Shown: positions 8,607 through 18,514, numbered from the stretch's first letter. The stretch: DNA of 64,000 nt from Geminocystis sp050753365 (GCF_050753365.1 NZ_JBLZFY010000008.1:1-64000), one strand, 5' to 3'. Made by a program: numbers and translations. The notes: generated by a model from the letters alone, not told the origin.

Positions 8607-9824
8607 ATGAAAATTACCGATAGTATCAAAATGGCTATTACAACCCTACTAGCAAATAAAATGCGTAGTAGCTTAACCATGTTAGGGATTATTATAGGTA
8701 ACGCTTCCGTTATTTCGATGATCGGAATAGGTCAAGCTGCGCAACAATTAGCAGAAGAACAATTCGAGTCTTTAGGTGCTAATGTACTGTTTGTTGTACC
8801 TGGCAGTCGAGAATCTCGCCGTACCACTTTTGATACTCCTAAAACCCTTGTGTTATCAGATGCAGAGGCGATCGCCACCCAAGTACCTACCGTTACAGAA
8901 GTAGCCCCTCAAATCAACTCTCGTCTTTTAGTAACCTATGGTAATCGCAATAATAACGTCTCCATTATTGGTACAACCCCCGAATTTTTAACAGTGCGTA
9001 GTTTTGATGTTGCCCAAGGAAGATTTATCACCGATTTAGATGTGAGACGCAATAATAGAGTTGTAGTTTTAGGCTCACAAATTGTCGAAGATTTTTTTCT
9101 AGGGGAAAATCCCATAGGAAAGCGTTTAAGAATCAAAAACGTTTCTTTTGAAGTAATCGGCATTATGGAGTCCAAAGGCTCGTTTTTAGGCACGAATCAG
9201 GATGAAAGTTTATACATCCCCCTCACTACTATGGCTAATCAAATTGTGGGCAAAACCTCTAACTACGGTTTAGAGTTGAGTTTTATTTCTGTCACCGCCA
9301 GAAGCCCTCAAGATATATTCGCCGCCCGATTCCAGATTGAAAATTTACTGCGTTTGAGACATAAAATAGTCAGGGAAGATGATTTTCGAGTGGAAACCCA
9401 AAAGGATATTTTAAATATTGTGGGTACTGTCACCAGTGGACTGACTATTATGTTAGGTGCGATTGCAGGGATTTCTCTGTTAGTCGGAGGAATTGGGGTA
9501 ATGAATATTATGTTAGTCTCTGTCAGTGAAAGAACCCAAGAAATTGGTTTAAGAAAAGCCATAGGGGCAACAGAGGGTAATATACTCTCTCAATTTTTAA
9601 TCGAAGCTATTATTATTTCAGCTACGGGAGGAATATTTGGCACGATGTTAGGTATTGGGGTTTTAAGTTCGATCGCACTGATGTCACCTTTACCCACTAC
9701 TGTTTCCACTACTACTATTCTTTTAGCCGTGGGAGTATCGGGAGGTATTGGCTTGTTTTTTGGTGTAGTTCCAGCGCAACAAGCCGCCAAACTCGATCCC
9801 ATTGTCGCCTTAAGAAGTGCCTAG
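8607..9824 (+). CDS. MacB/DevC-type ABC transporter permease
   Basis: A 405-residue permease with the MacB layout. An N-terminal helix (about 20-45, MLGIIIGNASVISMIG) is followed by a large periplasmic MacB-PCD domain (about 50-270) and then three C-terminal helices of the FtsX fold. The signature VMNIMLVSVSERTQEIGLRK (about 300-319) is intact. Such permeases work as mechanotransmitters with a LolD/MacB ATPase and a MacA/DevB membrane-fusion protein to export glycolipids, peptides or drugs across the envelope. Neither partner is encoded here, so the substrate is open. Confidence 0.88.
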   Translation: MKITDSIKMAITTLLANKMRSSLTMLGIIIGNASVISMIGIGQAAQQLAEEQFESLGANVLFVVPGSRESRRTTFDTPKTLVLSDAEAIATQVPTVTEVAPQINSRLLVTYGNRNNNVSIIGTTPEFLTVRSFDVAQGRFITDLDVRRNNRVVVLGSQIVEDFFLGENPIGKRLRIKNVSFEVIGIMESKGSFLGTNQDESLYIPLTTMANQIVGKTSNYGLELSFISVTARSPQDIFAARFQIENLLRLRHKIVREDDFRVETQKDILNIVGTVTSGLTIMLGAIAGISLLVGGIGVMNIMLVSVSERTQEIGLRKAIGATEGNILSQFLIEAIIISATGGIFGTMLGIGVLSSIALMSPLPTTVSTTTILLAVGVSGGIGLFFGVVPAQQAAKLDPIVALRSA

Positions 9825-9835
9825 TTTAATACACA

Positions 9836-10072
9836 TCATTGAGAGCAAAAATTGTGGGGGTAAATCAATTTCTGCATTCCTCTTAATCGTATTATGACCT
9901 GTTTTTTACTGCTTAATTGTTTTAGACAAATATTAATCATGCTGACAGGGCGGTTGATAGTATTGCTTAATTGCTTAAGAGTTAATCCTTGAGGATTCTG
10001 ATTAATTACCTGCAAAAGAGTTTCACTCGTAGTTAAACCACCACGAGCTTCGATGAATATTATGTTTACCAT
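9836..10072 (-). CDS. Small winged-helix-like protein, function unknown
   Basis: A 78-residue protein I do not recognise with certainty. Residues 18-65 (LLQVINQNPQGLTLKQLSNT, then a second helix and LSSKKQVIIRLRG) have the spacing of a small winged-helix DNA-binding domain, somewhat like FeoC or MarR recognition parts. It converges on the MacB-type permease gene with only 11 bp between stop codons. A homology search is needed to decide whether it is a regulator. Confidence 0.45.
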   Translation of the reverse strand: MVNIIFIEARGGLTTSETLLQVINQNPQGLTLKQLSNTINRPVSMINICLKQLSSKKQVIIRLRGMQKLIYPHNFCSQ

Positions 10073-10183
10073 TGTCTCACACCAAAATGTTAAATAATTA
10101 TTAAGCTATTATAATATTAGTTGTCTCAAAGTATAATGAAAGTATTTTTAATTGTCAGGTTTAAAAAATAACAAACACTTTTT

Positions 10184-10745
10184 AATTGCGAATAATATCA
10201 ATAATAGTAAATTTAATCCTTTATAACCTATATATAATAGGCTCGATCGAACTTTGTCACCATGATTATTTAATAATTATTATCAATAGTGAGGGCGAAA
10301 CCCCTTCTATTTTTTCTCATACCAACATTCAACATCACTCTATTATTTCTCCCTTGTCATCACAATTAATAGGTAATCCTTTTCAATTCCTTGTTTTTCT
10401 CCTGTAACTACCCTTTCCTAATTGCTAATAGTATCAACAAAATAAATCTAATCCTTTCTATAACAAGCTCGATCGAACTTTATCACAATTATTATTTAAT
10501 AATTATTATTGATAGCGAAGACGAAACCCTCGTCTATTTTTTTGATACCAACATTCAACATCACTCTATCATTTCTTCCTTATCATCACAATTAATAGGC
10601 AATCCCTTTCAATTCCTTGTTTTTCTCCTGTAACTACCCTTTCCTAATTGCTAATAGTATCAACAAAATAAATCTAATCCTTTCTATAACAAGCTCGATC
10701 GAACTTTATCATCATTATTAATTGATAATTATTATTAATAGTGAA
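10184..10745. repeat. 226-bp tandem repeat, about 2.4 copies
   Basis: Units begin at about 10184, 10420 and 10646. The marker GCTCGATCGAACTTT recurs at 10241, 10467 and 10693, exactly 226 bp apart each time. The first unit carries an extra 10 bp between AATCCTTT and the marker. Each unit includes AATTAATAGG-AATCC, CTTGTTTTTCTCCTGTAACT and a TCGATCGA octamer. Frames of 73 and 80 codons run through the units, but they simply repeat each other. I treat the repeat as non-coding. Confidence 0.85.
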
Positions 10746-11077
10746 TGGAAAACCCCTGTATCTTTTTTCTGATGTCAGACTTTAACTCTATTATTCTTAG
10801 TAGTTAGACATCATAACCTGAAATAGAACATTAAGAGATTGCTTCGTATCCTCGCAATGACAATATGAAGAATAATGATAAGATAAAATATCTTAAACAA
10901 AAATTAACATTCAATTCTTAAGTCACAAAAAAAATGACGATTAAACACTGATAAAGTGATAATCAAACATAAAAAACGTTAAAAGTATTCTCAATTTATA
11001 TCTATTTTCAACTTTCATTTTTGTCTAATTTCTAATATCTCATTCCTCATTTCTCATTCCTAATTCCTAATTATTCT
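10746..11077. other. Intergenic region upstream of smc
   Basis: No gene is seen. The stretch holds a single REP-like element at 10834-10861, AT-rich sequence, and a short heptamer-like tract (CTCATTCCTCATTTC, about 11039-11070) next to the smc start codon. Confidence 0.6.
10834..10861 (-). repeat. REP-like element (GTCATTGCGAGG family)
   Basis: A minus-strand copy of the element GTCATTGCGAGG..CGAAGCAATCTCT, here with the variant centre CGTATCCTCG. The same element occurs at 29179, 31580 and 42238, and in tandem arrays at 55747 and 56930. Confidence 0.7.
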
Positions 11078-14000
11078 ATGGTATTTGTTAAGCGTGTAGA
11101 GTTATCTCGTTTCAAGTCTTTTGGTGGTAATAATGCTGTGCCTTTTTTACCCGGTTTTACGGTAATTTCTGGACCAAATGGCTCAGGAAAATCTAATATT
11201 TTGGATGCTTTATTATTCTGTTTAGGTTTAGCAAGTTCAAAGGGAATGAGGGCAGAAAGACTACCAGATTTGATTAATAATAGTCAAAATAATATTGGAA
11301 AGGTTATGGAAACGATTGTATCTGTTACTTTTGATTTAGAAAATTTAGAAATTTTAAATAATAATATATCTGATGATAATAATGAGTTAAATAGTAGTTT
11401 TAATTATTCAGATAATGATAATTTTTATGATGATAAAGAAGAAGAAAATACTGTTGAAAATGATAAGTCTAAAAATCAACCAAAAATTAACTTAGAATCT
11501 CTCTCTGAGTTAAAAGTAACTAGACGTTTAAGAGTCACTAAAGGCGGTAGTTATGCCTCCACTTTTTATCTTAATGATAGTCCTTGTACTGCTAATGAAC
11601 TCCATGAACAATTAAATCGTCTGCGCATTTATCCCGAAGGTTATAACGTGGTTTTGCAAGGAGATGTGACTCGCATTATTACGATGAATGCTAAGGAAAG
11701 ACGAGAAATTATTGATGAATTAGCTGGTGTTGCAGAGTTCGATCGAAAAATTGAGCAAACGAAGACGACTCTGGAGGCGGTGAAGGAGAGGGAGGAGAAA
11801 TGTCATATTATCCAAGACGAGTTAACAGAAAATAGTGCCAAGTTGAAACAGGATTCTGAGAAGGCGAGTAAATATCAAAAACTGAAGGCACAAATTCACG
11901 AGAAAAAACAATGGGAAATCGTGATTAATTGGCGTTATTTACAACAACAAAAAGAGGAGATTAAAAAGACATTATTAGACTTAGAAACTAAACAAACTCA
12001 AAAGACAGAAAATTTGAATAAAATTGACAGTAAAATTATTACCGCTAATGAGCAATTAAAGGCATTCAATGAGGAGGTAAAAGCCTTGGGAGAAGAAGAA
12101 CAAATTAATGTTGCTTCTAAGTTAGCTAGTGATAAGGCAAAACGAGAACAACTTTTAAAACGACAACAGGAGTTGACTAAGTTAGATAATGACTTGATTT
12201 CTAAACAGAAGGAAATTGAGCAAAAAGTTAATAGTTATCAACGACAGTTAACAAGTTTAACCACAGAAATTGAGCAATTAGAAACTAACCTTCTCCCTCA
12301 TTTAGAAACAGAAAAAACTGCTATCAAAAATGAATTAGATACTTATAAAGAGGAAGCGAAACAAATTGCCTCTAAGTCTCAAGCATGGGTTGCTCAACAA
12401 ACGGCATTAAATCAAGAAATTACGACTATTCAAAAACAGTTAAATCCTCAGTTAACTCAACAGGCTTTGTTAACCGAAAGATGTAATAAGTTACAGGCAA
12501 CGATAAAAAATGAAAATGAGCAATTAGCAAAGTATGAGCAAGATATTAATAAAAAACTTGAACAAGTACCCACTTTAGAAAAAGAAATAGGGGACTCTGG
12601 ATCGAACATACAAGTATTAACGGAGAAACTTGCAAAAGTTGACGCAGAAATTGCCTTAAATGAAGATACCATCCATCGTTTACAAATTGAGCAAAGGGAG
12701 AAACAACGGGAGTTAGATAAACTGGAGGCAACTAAACAAGCGCAACAGGAGGCACAAGGTACTTATGCTAGTAAGATTATCTTAAATTCTGACTTGCCGG
12801 GGGTATGTGGTTTAGTGGCGCAGTTGGGGGAGGTAGAATCTCGTTATCAATTAGCGTTGGAAATTTCGGCTGGAAGTCGCTTAGGGTTTATCGTGGTGGA
12901 AGATGACACCATTGCCTCCTTGGGGATTAAATTACTCAAGCAACAGAAGGCTGGAAGGGCAACTTTTTTGCCTTTGAATAAAATACAGTCACCCCGTCTG
13001 CATATTCCTAGGGAGGTGTCTCAAGCTAGGGGTTTTATTGATTTAGCGGTTAATTTGGTGAAGTTTGACTCTCAATATCAAGGGATTTTTGCTTACGTTT
13101 TTGGCAATACGATCGTGTTTGAAGATTTGGACTCAGCACGGAAGTTAATGGGGCAAGGACGCATCGTCACTTTAGATGGTGAGTTGTTGGAATCTAGTGG
13201 AGCAATGACGGGAGGTAGTGTGTCATCTCGATCGAGCCTGAAATTTGGTAGGGTATCGGCTACGGAAAGTAAGGACTTTGGAGAGTTAAGACGGCGGATA
13301 AGTGAAATTGAAGACATAATTATCCAGTGTACAAATAAAATATCAGAAAAAAGGCACTTAGTCAAGGGGTGGTCTGAAGAATTAAATCAAGAGAGACAAA
13401 ATAGACAGAAAAAATTGCTTCTTTTAGAACAATGTCAACAGGAAATTAATCGTTTAGAACAAGATAAAGAGAAAATTATTGGTAGTAATGCTAATAACTA
13501 TCAGGAATTAGTTAAGGGCAAACAAGAGTTAACAAATATTGAACAAAATTTGCCTTTATTACAGACTCAATTAAACCAAAAACAAGAGGAATTAAAAGAG
13601 TTAGAATCTAGCTATGATAATCAGGAATGGCAAAATTTACAACAGATTATTAGTCAACAGGAGTTGTTATTAGAAGATAAGCAATCGATGTTAAATAAGA
13701 GTCAACAAAATTTAGATAAATTAGTCAATAATCATCAAGATTTGCAGGAAAAAATTACGGAAGCACAAAATAATATCACTTCTTTATCTACTCAACAAAA
13801 TGAGATTCAACAAGAAAAAATTACCCTTACTCAAGACTTGAGTTCGATCGAGCTGGAAATCACTAAATATGAAAATCTGTTCCAAGAATTAGCTCAAAAA
13901 TTAGAGAGTATTAAACAGGAAAGAAATAAACAGGAAAGTCTAGTTAAACAGTTAGAAAATGAACAACAACAACTAAAATGGTCGATCGAAAAAATAGTTT

Positions 14001-14815
14001 TACAACATCAAGAAGGGCAAACTAAATTAAATGAGCTAACCTTACAAATAGAGGAGATAAGCCAAGAGTTACCCAATCCTTTACCCGAAATTCCTTGGTT
14101 AGTTAATAATGCCGAAAGTGGTGATATTAATAATAAAATTACCTTCGATAGTTTGCAAGATCACCTAGAGCAAATTAAACAAGAAATTCGTAAGGGAGAA
14201 AAGAAATTAGAAGCCCTTGAACCTGTTAATATGTTAGCTTTAGAACAGTATGAAAAAAATCAGGAAAGACTAGAGGAATTATCTCAAAAATTAGCAACTT
14301 TAGAAGGAGAAAGAACCGAATTATTATTACGAGTAGAGAATTTTACAACCTTAAGATTAAGAGCTTTTAAAGAGTCTTTTACAGCAGTTAATGAAAACTT
14401 TAAAACGATTTTTGCTACTCTTTCTGAGGGGGATGGTTACTTAAAATTAGAAGATGAAAATAACCCTTTCAATGGTGGTTTAACCTTAGTTGCCCATCCC
14501 AAAGGAAAACCCGTACAAAGATTAAGCTCTATGTCAGGAGGTGAAAAATCTTTAACCGCCCTTAGCTTTATTTTTGCTTTACAAAGATACCGCCCTTCGC
14601 CTTTTTATGCCTTCGATGAGGTGGATATGTTTTTAGATGGTGCTAATGTAGAAAAACTATCAAAAATGATTCAACAACAAGCAAAATCCGCTCAATTTAT
14701 CGTAGTTAGTTTAAGAAGACCAATGATTGAAGCCGCCCAACGTACGATCGGAGTGACTCAGGCGAAGGGGGCTTATACTCAGGTATTGGGTATTAAACTT
14801 AAACAGAGTGAATAA
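11078..14815 (+). CDS. smc: Chromosome segregation/condensation ATPase SMC
   Basis: A 1245-residue SMC protein with the complete five-part layout. The N-terminal head has Walker A GPNGSGKSN (about 33-41). A first coiled coil runs from about 190 to 510. The hinge is at about 555-680, with glycine-rich turns DGELLESSGAMTGGS near its end. A second coiled coil runs from about 720 to 1060. The C-terminal head has the signature LSSMSGGEKSLTALS (about 1147-1161) and Walker B YAFDEVDMFLDGAN. SMC dimers with ScpA and ScpB extrude DNA loops and resolve chromosomes. An acidic, Asn-rich insert at about 95-150 lies in the N-terminal head and lengthens it relative to Bacillus SMC. A tandem repeat precedes the gene. 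Confidence 0.96.
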   Translation: MVFVKRVELSRFKSFGGNNAVPFLPGFTVISGPNGSGKSNILDALLFCLGLASSKGMRAERLPDLINNSQNNIGKVMETIVSVTFDLENLEILNNNISDDNNELNSSFNYSDNDNFYDDKEEENTVENDKSKNQPKINLESLSELKVTRRLRVTKGGSYASTFYLNDSPCTANELHEQLNRLRIYPEGYNVVLQGDVTRIITMNAKERREIIDELAGVAEFDRKIEQTKTTLEAVKEREEKCHIIQDELTENSAKLKQDSEKASKYQKLKAQIHEKKQWEIVINWRYLQQQKEEIKKTLLDLETKQTQKTENLNKIDSKIITANEQLKAFNEEVKALGEEEQINVASKLASDKAKREQLLKRQQELTKLDNDLISKQKEIEQKVNSYQRQLTSLTTEIEQLETNLLPHLETEKTAIKNELDTYKEEAKQIASKSQAWVAQQTALNQEITTIQKQLNPQLTQQALLTERCNKLQATIKNENEQLAKYEQDINKKLEQVPTLEKEIGDSGSNIQVLTEKLAKVDAEIALNEDTIHRLQIEQREKQRELDKLEATKQAQQEAQGTYASKIILNSDLPGVCGLVAQLGEVESRYQLALEISAGSRLGFIVVEDDTIASLGIKLLKQQKAGRATFLPLNKIQSPRLHIPREVSQARGFIDLAVNLVKFDSQYQGIFAYVFGNTIVFEDLDSARKLMGQGRIVTLDGELLESSGAMTGGSVSSRSSLKFGRVSATESKDFGELRRRISEIEDIIIQCTNKISEKRHLVKGWSEELNQERQNRQKKLLLLEQCQQEINRLEQDKEKIIGSNANNYQELVKGKQELTNIEQNLPLLQTQLNQKQEELKELESSYDNQEWQNLQQIISQQELLLEDKQSMLNKSQQNLDKLVNNHQDLQEKITEAQNNITSLSTQQNEIQQEKITLTQDLSSIELEITKYENLFQELAQKLESIKQERNKQESLVKQLENEQQQLKWSIEKIVLQHQEGQTKLNELTLQIEEISQELPNPLPEIPWLVNNAESGDINNKITFDSLQDHLEQIKQEIRKGEKKLEALEPVNMLALEQYEKNQERLEELSQKLATLEGERTELLLRVENFTTLRLRAFKESFTAVNENFKTIFATLSEGDGYLKLEDENNPFNGGLTLVAHPKGKPVQRLSSMSGGEKSLTALSFIFALQRYRPSPFYAFDEVDMFLDGANVEKLSKMIQQQAKSAQFIVVSLRRPMIEAAQRTIGVTQAKGAYTQVLGIKLKQSE

Positions 14816-14896
14816 GCTATAGCAATTCTCGTTTTGATGAGATACAAAAATTGTCGTTGAAAGGCAAGAGGCAAAAGGCAAAAGGTAACAGATAAG

Positions 14897-15148
14897 TAGG
14901 AGGTGCACAAAAAGTATTTTGATGAGGGTAGGTATCAGGCATCAGGTATCAGGTGTCAGGTTAAAGAATGAAAAATCAAGATTTTGAAGCGTTATCTCTT
15001 CAACAAGTACACATATGTATTGTGAATAATCAGATTTGAAATGCTCTGTTTTTGAGTAAAAATTGCCAAAAATTCACACTTTTTTGTGAATATAGTGTGC
15101 CTAAACCATTGATTTTAATAACCTTTTGATTTATTCAGCAAACCTTAT
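14897..15148 (+). mobile_element. Full-length MITE-like element, copy A
   Basis: About 250 bp, nearly the same along its whole length as copy B at 49347-49591. It begins TAGGAGGTGCACAAAAAG and ends GATTTATTCAGCAAACC. The ends form an imperfect terminal inverted repeat (TAGGG-TGC-AAA type). It contains no open frame of note. Copy B is clearly flanked by TA; here the right end is degenerate. Confidence 0.65.
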
Positions 15149-15154
15149 TTATAG

Positions 15155-15355
15155 GCAGGGCTGTTTCAAAGTAAGTTGCTAAAAAATGTTGGGGTATTAG
15201 GGGTATTAGGGATTTTTTTTGCTTCCAGATTTCAGGTAATAATAATAAATCTTGAAATAATCAATTTATGATAGTAAATTATCAAAACTCATTACTTATT
15301 ACTCTTTACTCATTACTTTCTCTTAAACAAAAATTTGAAAATGAAACAGCCCTGC
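15155..15355. repeat. Candidate second short mobile element bounded by a 14-bp inverted repeat
   Basis: GCAGGGCTGTTTCA at 15155-15168 recurs as its exact complement TGAAACAGCCCTGC at 15342-15355. The 173-bp interior is non-coding and holds a heptamer tract (about 15290-15320). A related single end, AAGCAGGGCGTTTTCATT, lies at about 41475-41492, which suggests a dispersed family or the ends of a lost insertion sequence. Confidence 0.45.
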
Positions 15356-15414
15356 TTACCTGATACCTTCTGAGATTATTATAGGGATCGATCGAAATTC
15401 AACAGAGACAGAAA

Positions 15415-16302
15415 TTAATTTTTTTTGTCATCTTCTTTAGGAGGTTTTTTCTCCTTGATAGAGGGCATTTCTGGAACAGTTAAATCAATATAAATAATTC
15501 TTTCCCTAGGGATTTTGCTAGTGATACTTTTTAGCTTTTCTAATACCATTAATTGTTGAGGAAATCTTGAGGTATAAGCACCTAAATATACTGTTCCTAA
15601 TTCAGTGGTTAAAATAATATTAGTGGGATTTTGCCAATTTACCTGAGTAATTTTGACGGCGGATTGACTTAACAAATTATAAAAATCTTGCCAATAAGCT
15701 AGATATGTTTGAGGAGTGCCAATCATTCTTAAAGTAGGTTTTAACTCTGGTTGTTGTGCTAAATTTTGATAGAGTTCATTAGAAACAAAAATCCCATCTA
15801 TATCAATATACCCTACCTGTTGTAATGCCATTTTTTTTGTTTTGGGATCAACTTGCATGGCAAAAGCAACCGCTACTGGTTTTTTCTCTGTGACTCGAAT
15901 CGTCAAATTCGGCGGTAATAATTCTCTCCTGATGACAATGTTGGCTAAGGGAACTTTTTTTTGTAGGGCTTCGGTTAAATCTTTGGTGGATAGCTGTAAT
16001 AGGGATTGGGGATATTGAAGGGGTATTAAACCACGAATCTCGTCATCGGTAAGTAATTCATTTCCTTCGATGTTGATTTGTTGGACATCTTGAATTACCC
16101 ATTCTGGCAGGGTTAAAAACCAAAATACCCCCCCTGTCAAAGACATAATTAATAGAGTCCGAGTTACCGAAACAAAACTCCTCCATCGCCGTTGATTTTT
16201 TAATTCGTCACGGCGATTTTTTAATTTGGTAGTAGAAACGGAGGTTTTTGCTGTCATCAGTTTAGTCGTTACAATTGAGAATGGGGAAGAAGCCAAAGAC
16301 AA
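15415..16302 (-). CDS. ftsQ: Cell division protein FtsQ/DivIB
   Basis: A 295-residue single-pass membrane protein of the divisome. A basic cytoplasmic N-terminus (about 1-45) leads to one membrane helix (about 48-66, LLIMSLTGGVFWFLTLP). A POTRA domain follows at about 73-140, with INIEGNELLTDDEIRGLIPL and IRRELLPPNLTIRVTEKKPV, and then the beta domain. An alternative start is Met16 (16257). In most bacteria ftsQ sits with murC, murB and ftsZ. None of these is within the window. The highly charged C-terminal tail (about 283-295) is ordinary for cyanobacterial members. Confidence 0.85.
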   Translation of the reverse strand: MSLASSPFSIVTTKLMTAKTSVSTTKLKNRRDELKNQRRWRSFVSVTRTLLIMSLTGGVFWFLTLPEWVIQDVQQINIEGNELLTDDEIRGLIPLQYPQSLLQLSTKDLTEALQKKVPLANIVIRRELLPPNLTIRVTEKKPVAVAFAMQVDPKTKKMALQQVGYIDIDGIFVSNELYQNLAQQPELKPTLRMIGTPQTYLAYWQDFYNLLSQSAVKITQVNWQNPTNIILTTELGTVYLGAYTSRFPQQLMVLEKLKSITSKIPRERIIYIDLTVPEMPSIKEKKPPKEDDKKN

Positions 16303-16395
16303 TAGCTAAAATATAACAAAAATTTTTAGTTTGTAGTCAGGGTTTTAACTCTTCTTTTATATAAGTTTATATTGACATTAAAAGGTTGAATCATC

Positions 16396-16421
16396 AACGG
16401 CTGAAGCCATTACTACAAACT
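16396..16421. repeat. Short dispersed repeat (GGCTGAAGCC-TTACTACAAA)
   Basis: The pattern GGCTGAAGCCATTACTACAA recurs as GGCTGAAGCCCTTACTACGA at about 21361, GGCTAAAGCCTTCACTACAA at about 22949, and in inverse form near 55703. GGCTGAAGCC or GGCTAAAGCC forms a small hairpin. Confidence 0.55.
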
Positions 16422-16432
16422 CCACTTATTAC

Positions 16433-17773
16433 CTATGCTGATTCTTTTTTGGGTAAGGAAGAAGGATGTAGCAACAATTCTGCGGTACTACGTTTTTCTA
16501 CCATTTCTTTGGTGATTACACAATTTGCCACGTCTTGACGGGATGGTAATTCGTACATCACATCTAGCATGATTTCTTCGACTATGCCTCTTAATGCCCT
16601 TGCTCCAGTTTTACGTCTGTAGGCTTCTTGAGCAATCGCACGGATAGCATCAGGCTCAAATTCTAGGGTAACGTTATCCATACCGATTAGTTTTTGATAT
16701 TGTTTGACTAAGGCGTTACGGGGTTGAGTCAGAATTTCGATAAAAGTTTCTTCATTGAGGGAGTCTAACACTGCTACTACGGGTAAACGTCCTGCAAATT
16801 CGGGAATTAAGCCAAAACGAACTAAATCATCGGGCTGTAAGTTTCGGGCGGCATCGGATACTCTTTGTTCTTTGGTGGAAGTATCGGTAGGAATTTCAAA
16901 ACCTAATACTTTCTTTTCTTTATTCTGTTCGATAATTTTATCTAAACCAACAAACGCTCCTCCGCAGATAAAGAGAATGTTACTGGTATCGATCGTAATG
17001 CAGTCCTGATAAGGATGTTTTCTGCCTCCTTGGGGGGGTACATTTGCCACTGTACCTTCTAACATTTTCAGTAATGCTTGTTGTACTCCTTCCCCTGACA
17101 CATCTCTGGTAATGGAAGGATTTTCACTTTTACGAGCGATTTTATCGATTTCGTCTATGTAAATAATACCCCGTTGTGCTTCTTCTAGGTCTAAATTGGC
17201 TACTTGTAATAGTCTTAAGAGGATGTTTTCCACGTCTTCACCGACATATCCTGCCTCTGTGAGGGTGGTAGCATCAGCTATGGCAAAGGGTACATCCAGA
17301 ATTTTGGCGAGGGTTTGCGCTAATAATGTTTTACCCGATCCCGTCGGTCCAATCAAGAGAATATTAGATTTTTGAATTTCTACAGTGTTTTCCTCGTTAT
17401 GGTGGGTTCGATCGAGTTCAGATACCGTGAGGCGTTTATAATGATTATAGACAGCTACGGAAAGCACCTTTTTCGCTTCATCTTGTCCAATGACGTATTC
17501 ATCGAGTTGCTGTTTAATTTCGATGGGTTTGGGTAGTTTATGGAAAGATAAAGGTTTGCGTGTGTTAGAACTGTTTTTTGTATTCGGACGAGAATTATTT
17601 TTTGCTTTAGAAGAAGGGGCGTTAACGGGCATTAATTCTTCTTCCAAAATTTCGTTACAGAGTTCTACACACTCATCACAAATGTAAACCCCCGGACCAG
17701 CGATTAATTTACGCACTTGTTCTTGAGATTTACCGCAAAAAGAGCATTTTAGATGAGAGTCGTATTTAGCCAT
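16433..17773 (-). CDS. clpX: ATP-dependent Clp protease ATP-binding subunit ClpX
   Basis: A 446-residue AAA+ unfoldase that delivers substrates to ClpP. The N-terminal C4 zinc-binding domain (CSFCGK...CDECVELC, about 10-40) binds adaptors. The AAA+ module follows with Walker A GPTGSGKT (about 143-150) and Walker B IIYIDEIDKI. The pore loop GYVG and sensor motifs ALRG near the end are intact. A Ser/Asn-rich linker joins the domains (about 53-75). It lies 27 bp downstream of clpP on the same strand, so the two are very likely co-transcribed. Trigger factor, which often leads this operon in cyanobacteria, is absent here. Confidence 0.97.
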   Translation of the reverse strand: MAKYDSHLKCSFCGKSQEQVRKLIAGPGVYICDECVELCNEILEEELMPVNAPSSKAKNNSRPNTKNSSNTRKPLSFHKLPKPIEIKQQLDEYVIGQDEAKKVLSVAVYNHYKRLTVSELDRTHHNEENTVEIQKSNILLIGPTGSGKTLLAQTLAKILDVPFAIADATTLTEAGYVGEDVENILLRLLQVANLDLEEAQRGIIYIDEIDKIARKSENPSITRDVSGEGVQQALLKMLEGTVANVPPQGGRKHPYQDCITIDTSNILFICGGAFVGLDKIIEQNKEKKVLGFEIPTDTSTKEQRVSDAARNLQPDDLVRFGLIPEFAGRLPVVAVLDSLNEETFIEILTQPRNALVKQYQKLIGMDNVTLEFEPDAIRAIAQEAYRRKTGARALRGIVEEIMLDVMYELPSRQDVANCVITKEMVEKRSTAELLLHPSSLPKKESA

Positions 17774-17800
17774 GTTATTGATGATTGATAATAGGGTAAT

Positions 17801-18514
17801 TTAGGAGAAAAGTTCGCTGACATCGATCGATTTGCGACTAAGGGGGAGACTAATGCCGTCTCGGATAATAACTTGATCTATCAGTCCGTATTCTTGTGCC
17901 TCTGTGGATGACATATAAAAATCTCTTTCGGTATCTTCGGAGATTCGATCGAAGGGTTGTCCTGTATGATCAGCAAGGAGTTGATTTAATTTTTGTTTAA
18001 TATATAGGATTTCTTTAGCTTGAATGTCAATTTCTGTGGCTTGACCTTGCGCACCACCGAGGGGCTGGTGTATCATAATACGGGAGTTAGGAAGTCCCAT
18101 GCGTTTGCCTTTCGTGCCTCCAGACAATAAAAAAGCCCCCATACTAGCGGCGATACCGAAGCAAATAGTGGAGACATCGGGTTGAATGTGTTGCATTGTG
18201 TCATAAATTGCCATTCCAGCATAGACCGAACCACCGGGGGAGTTGATATAGATATAAATATCTTTATTAGGGTCTTCAGCTTCTAGGTATAATAGTTGGG
18301 CTACGATCGAGTCTGCTAATTTATCATCAATAGCCGTGCCTAAAAAAATAATTCTTTCTCTTAATAATCGAGAATAAATATCAAAAACTTTTTCGCCCAT
18401 TCCCGACGACTCTACCACCATCGGTACAGCATTATTAATAATATTTTCTTGTCGAATAGAGTGCAAGGAGAATGGATAACTATTGTTGATACTCATAAAA
18501 GATGATTGCTCCAT
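17801..18514 (-). CDS. clpP: ATP-dependent Clp protease proteolytic subunit ClpP
   Basis: A 237-residue serine peptidase of the ClpP family. The catalytic serine sits in GIAASMGAFLL and the catalytic histidine in RIMIHQPLGG, with the oxyanion and handle segments INSPGGSVYAGMAIYDTM present. The N-terminal extension of about 35 residues before VVESSG is typical of propeptide-bearing cyanobacterial ClpP. It is followed by clpX, with which it forms the ClpXP protease. Cyanobacteria carry several clpP genes, and the pairing with clpX points to the ClpP2-type, though I cannot prove the paralogue number. Confidence 0.96.
   Translation of the reverse strand: MEQSSFMSINNSYPFSLHSIRQENIINNAVPMVVESSGMGEKVFDIYSRLLRERIIFLGTAIDDKLADSIVAQLLYLEAEDPNKDIYIYINSPGGSVYAGMAIYDTMQHIQPDVSTICFGIAASMGAFLLSGGTKGKRMGLPNSRIMIHQPLGGAQGQATEIDIQAKEILYIKQKLNQLLADHTGQPFDRISEDTERDFYMSSTEAQEYGLIDQVIIRDGISLPLSRKSIDVSELFS

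Noticed and set aside
10186..10633. Two small genes encoding 73 and 80 residues
   Set aside because: Both frames are the same sequence read through successive units of the 226-bp repeat, with no ribosome site and composition typical of AT-rich non-coding DNA.
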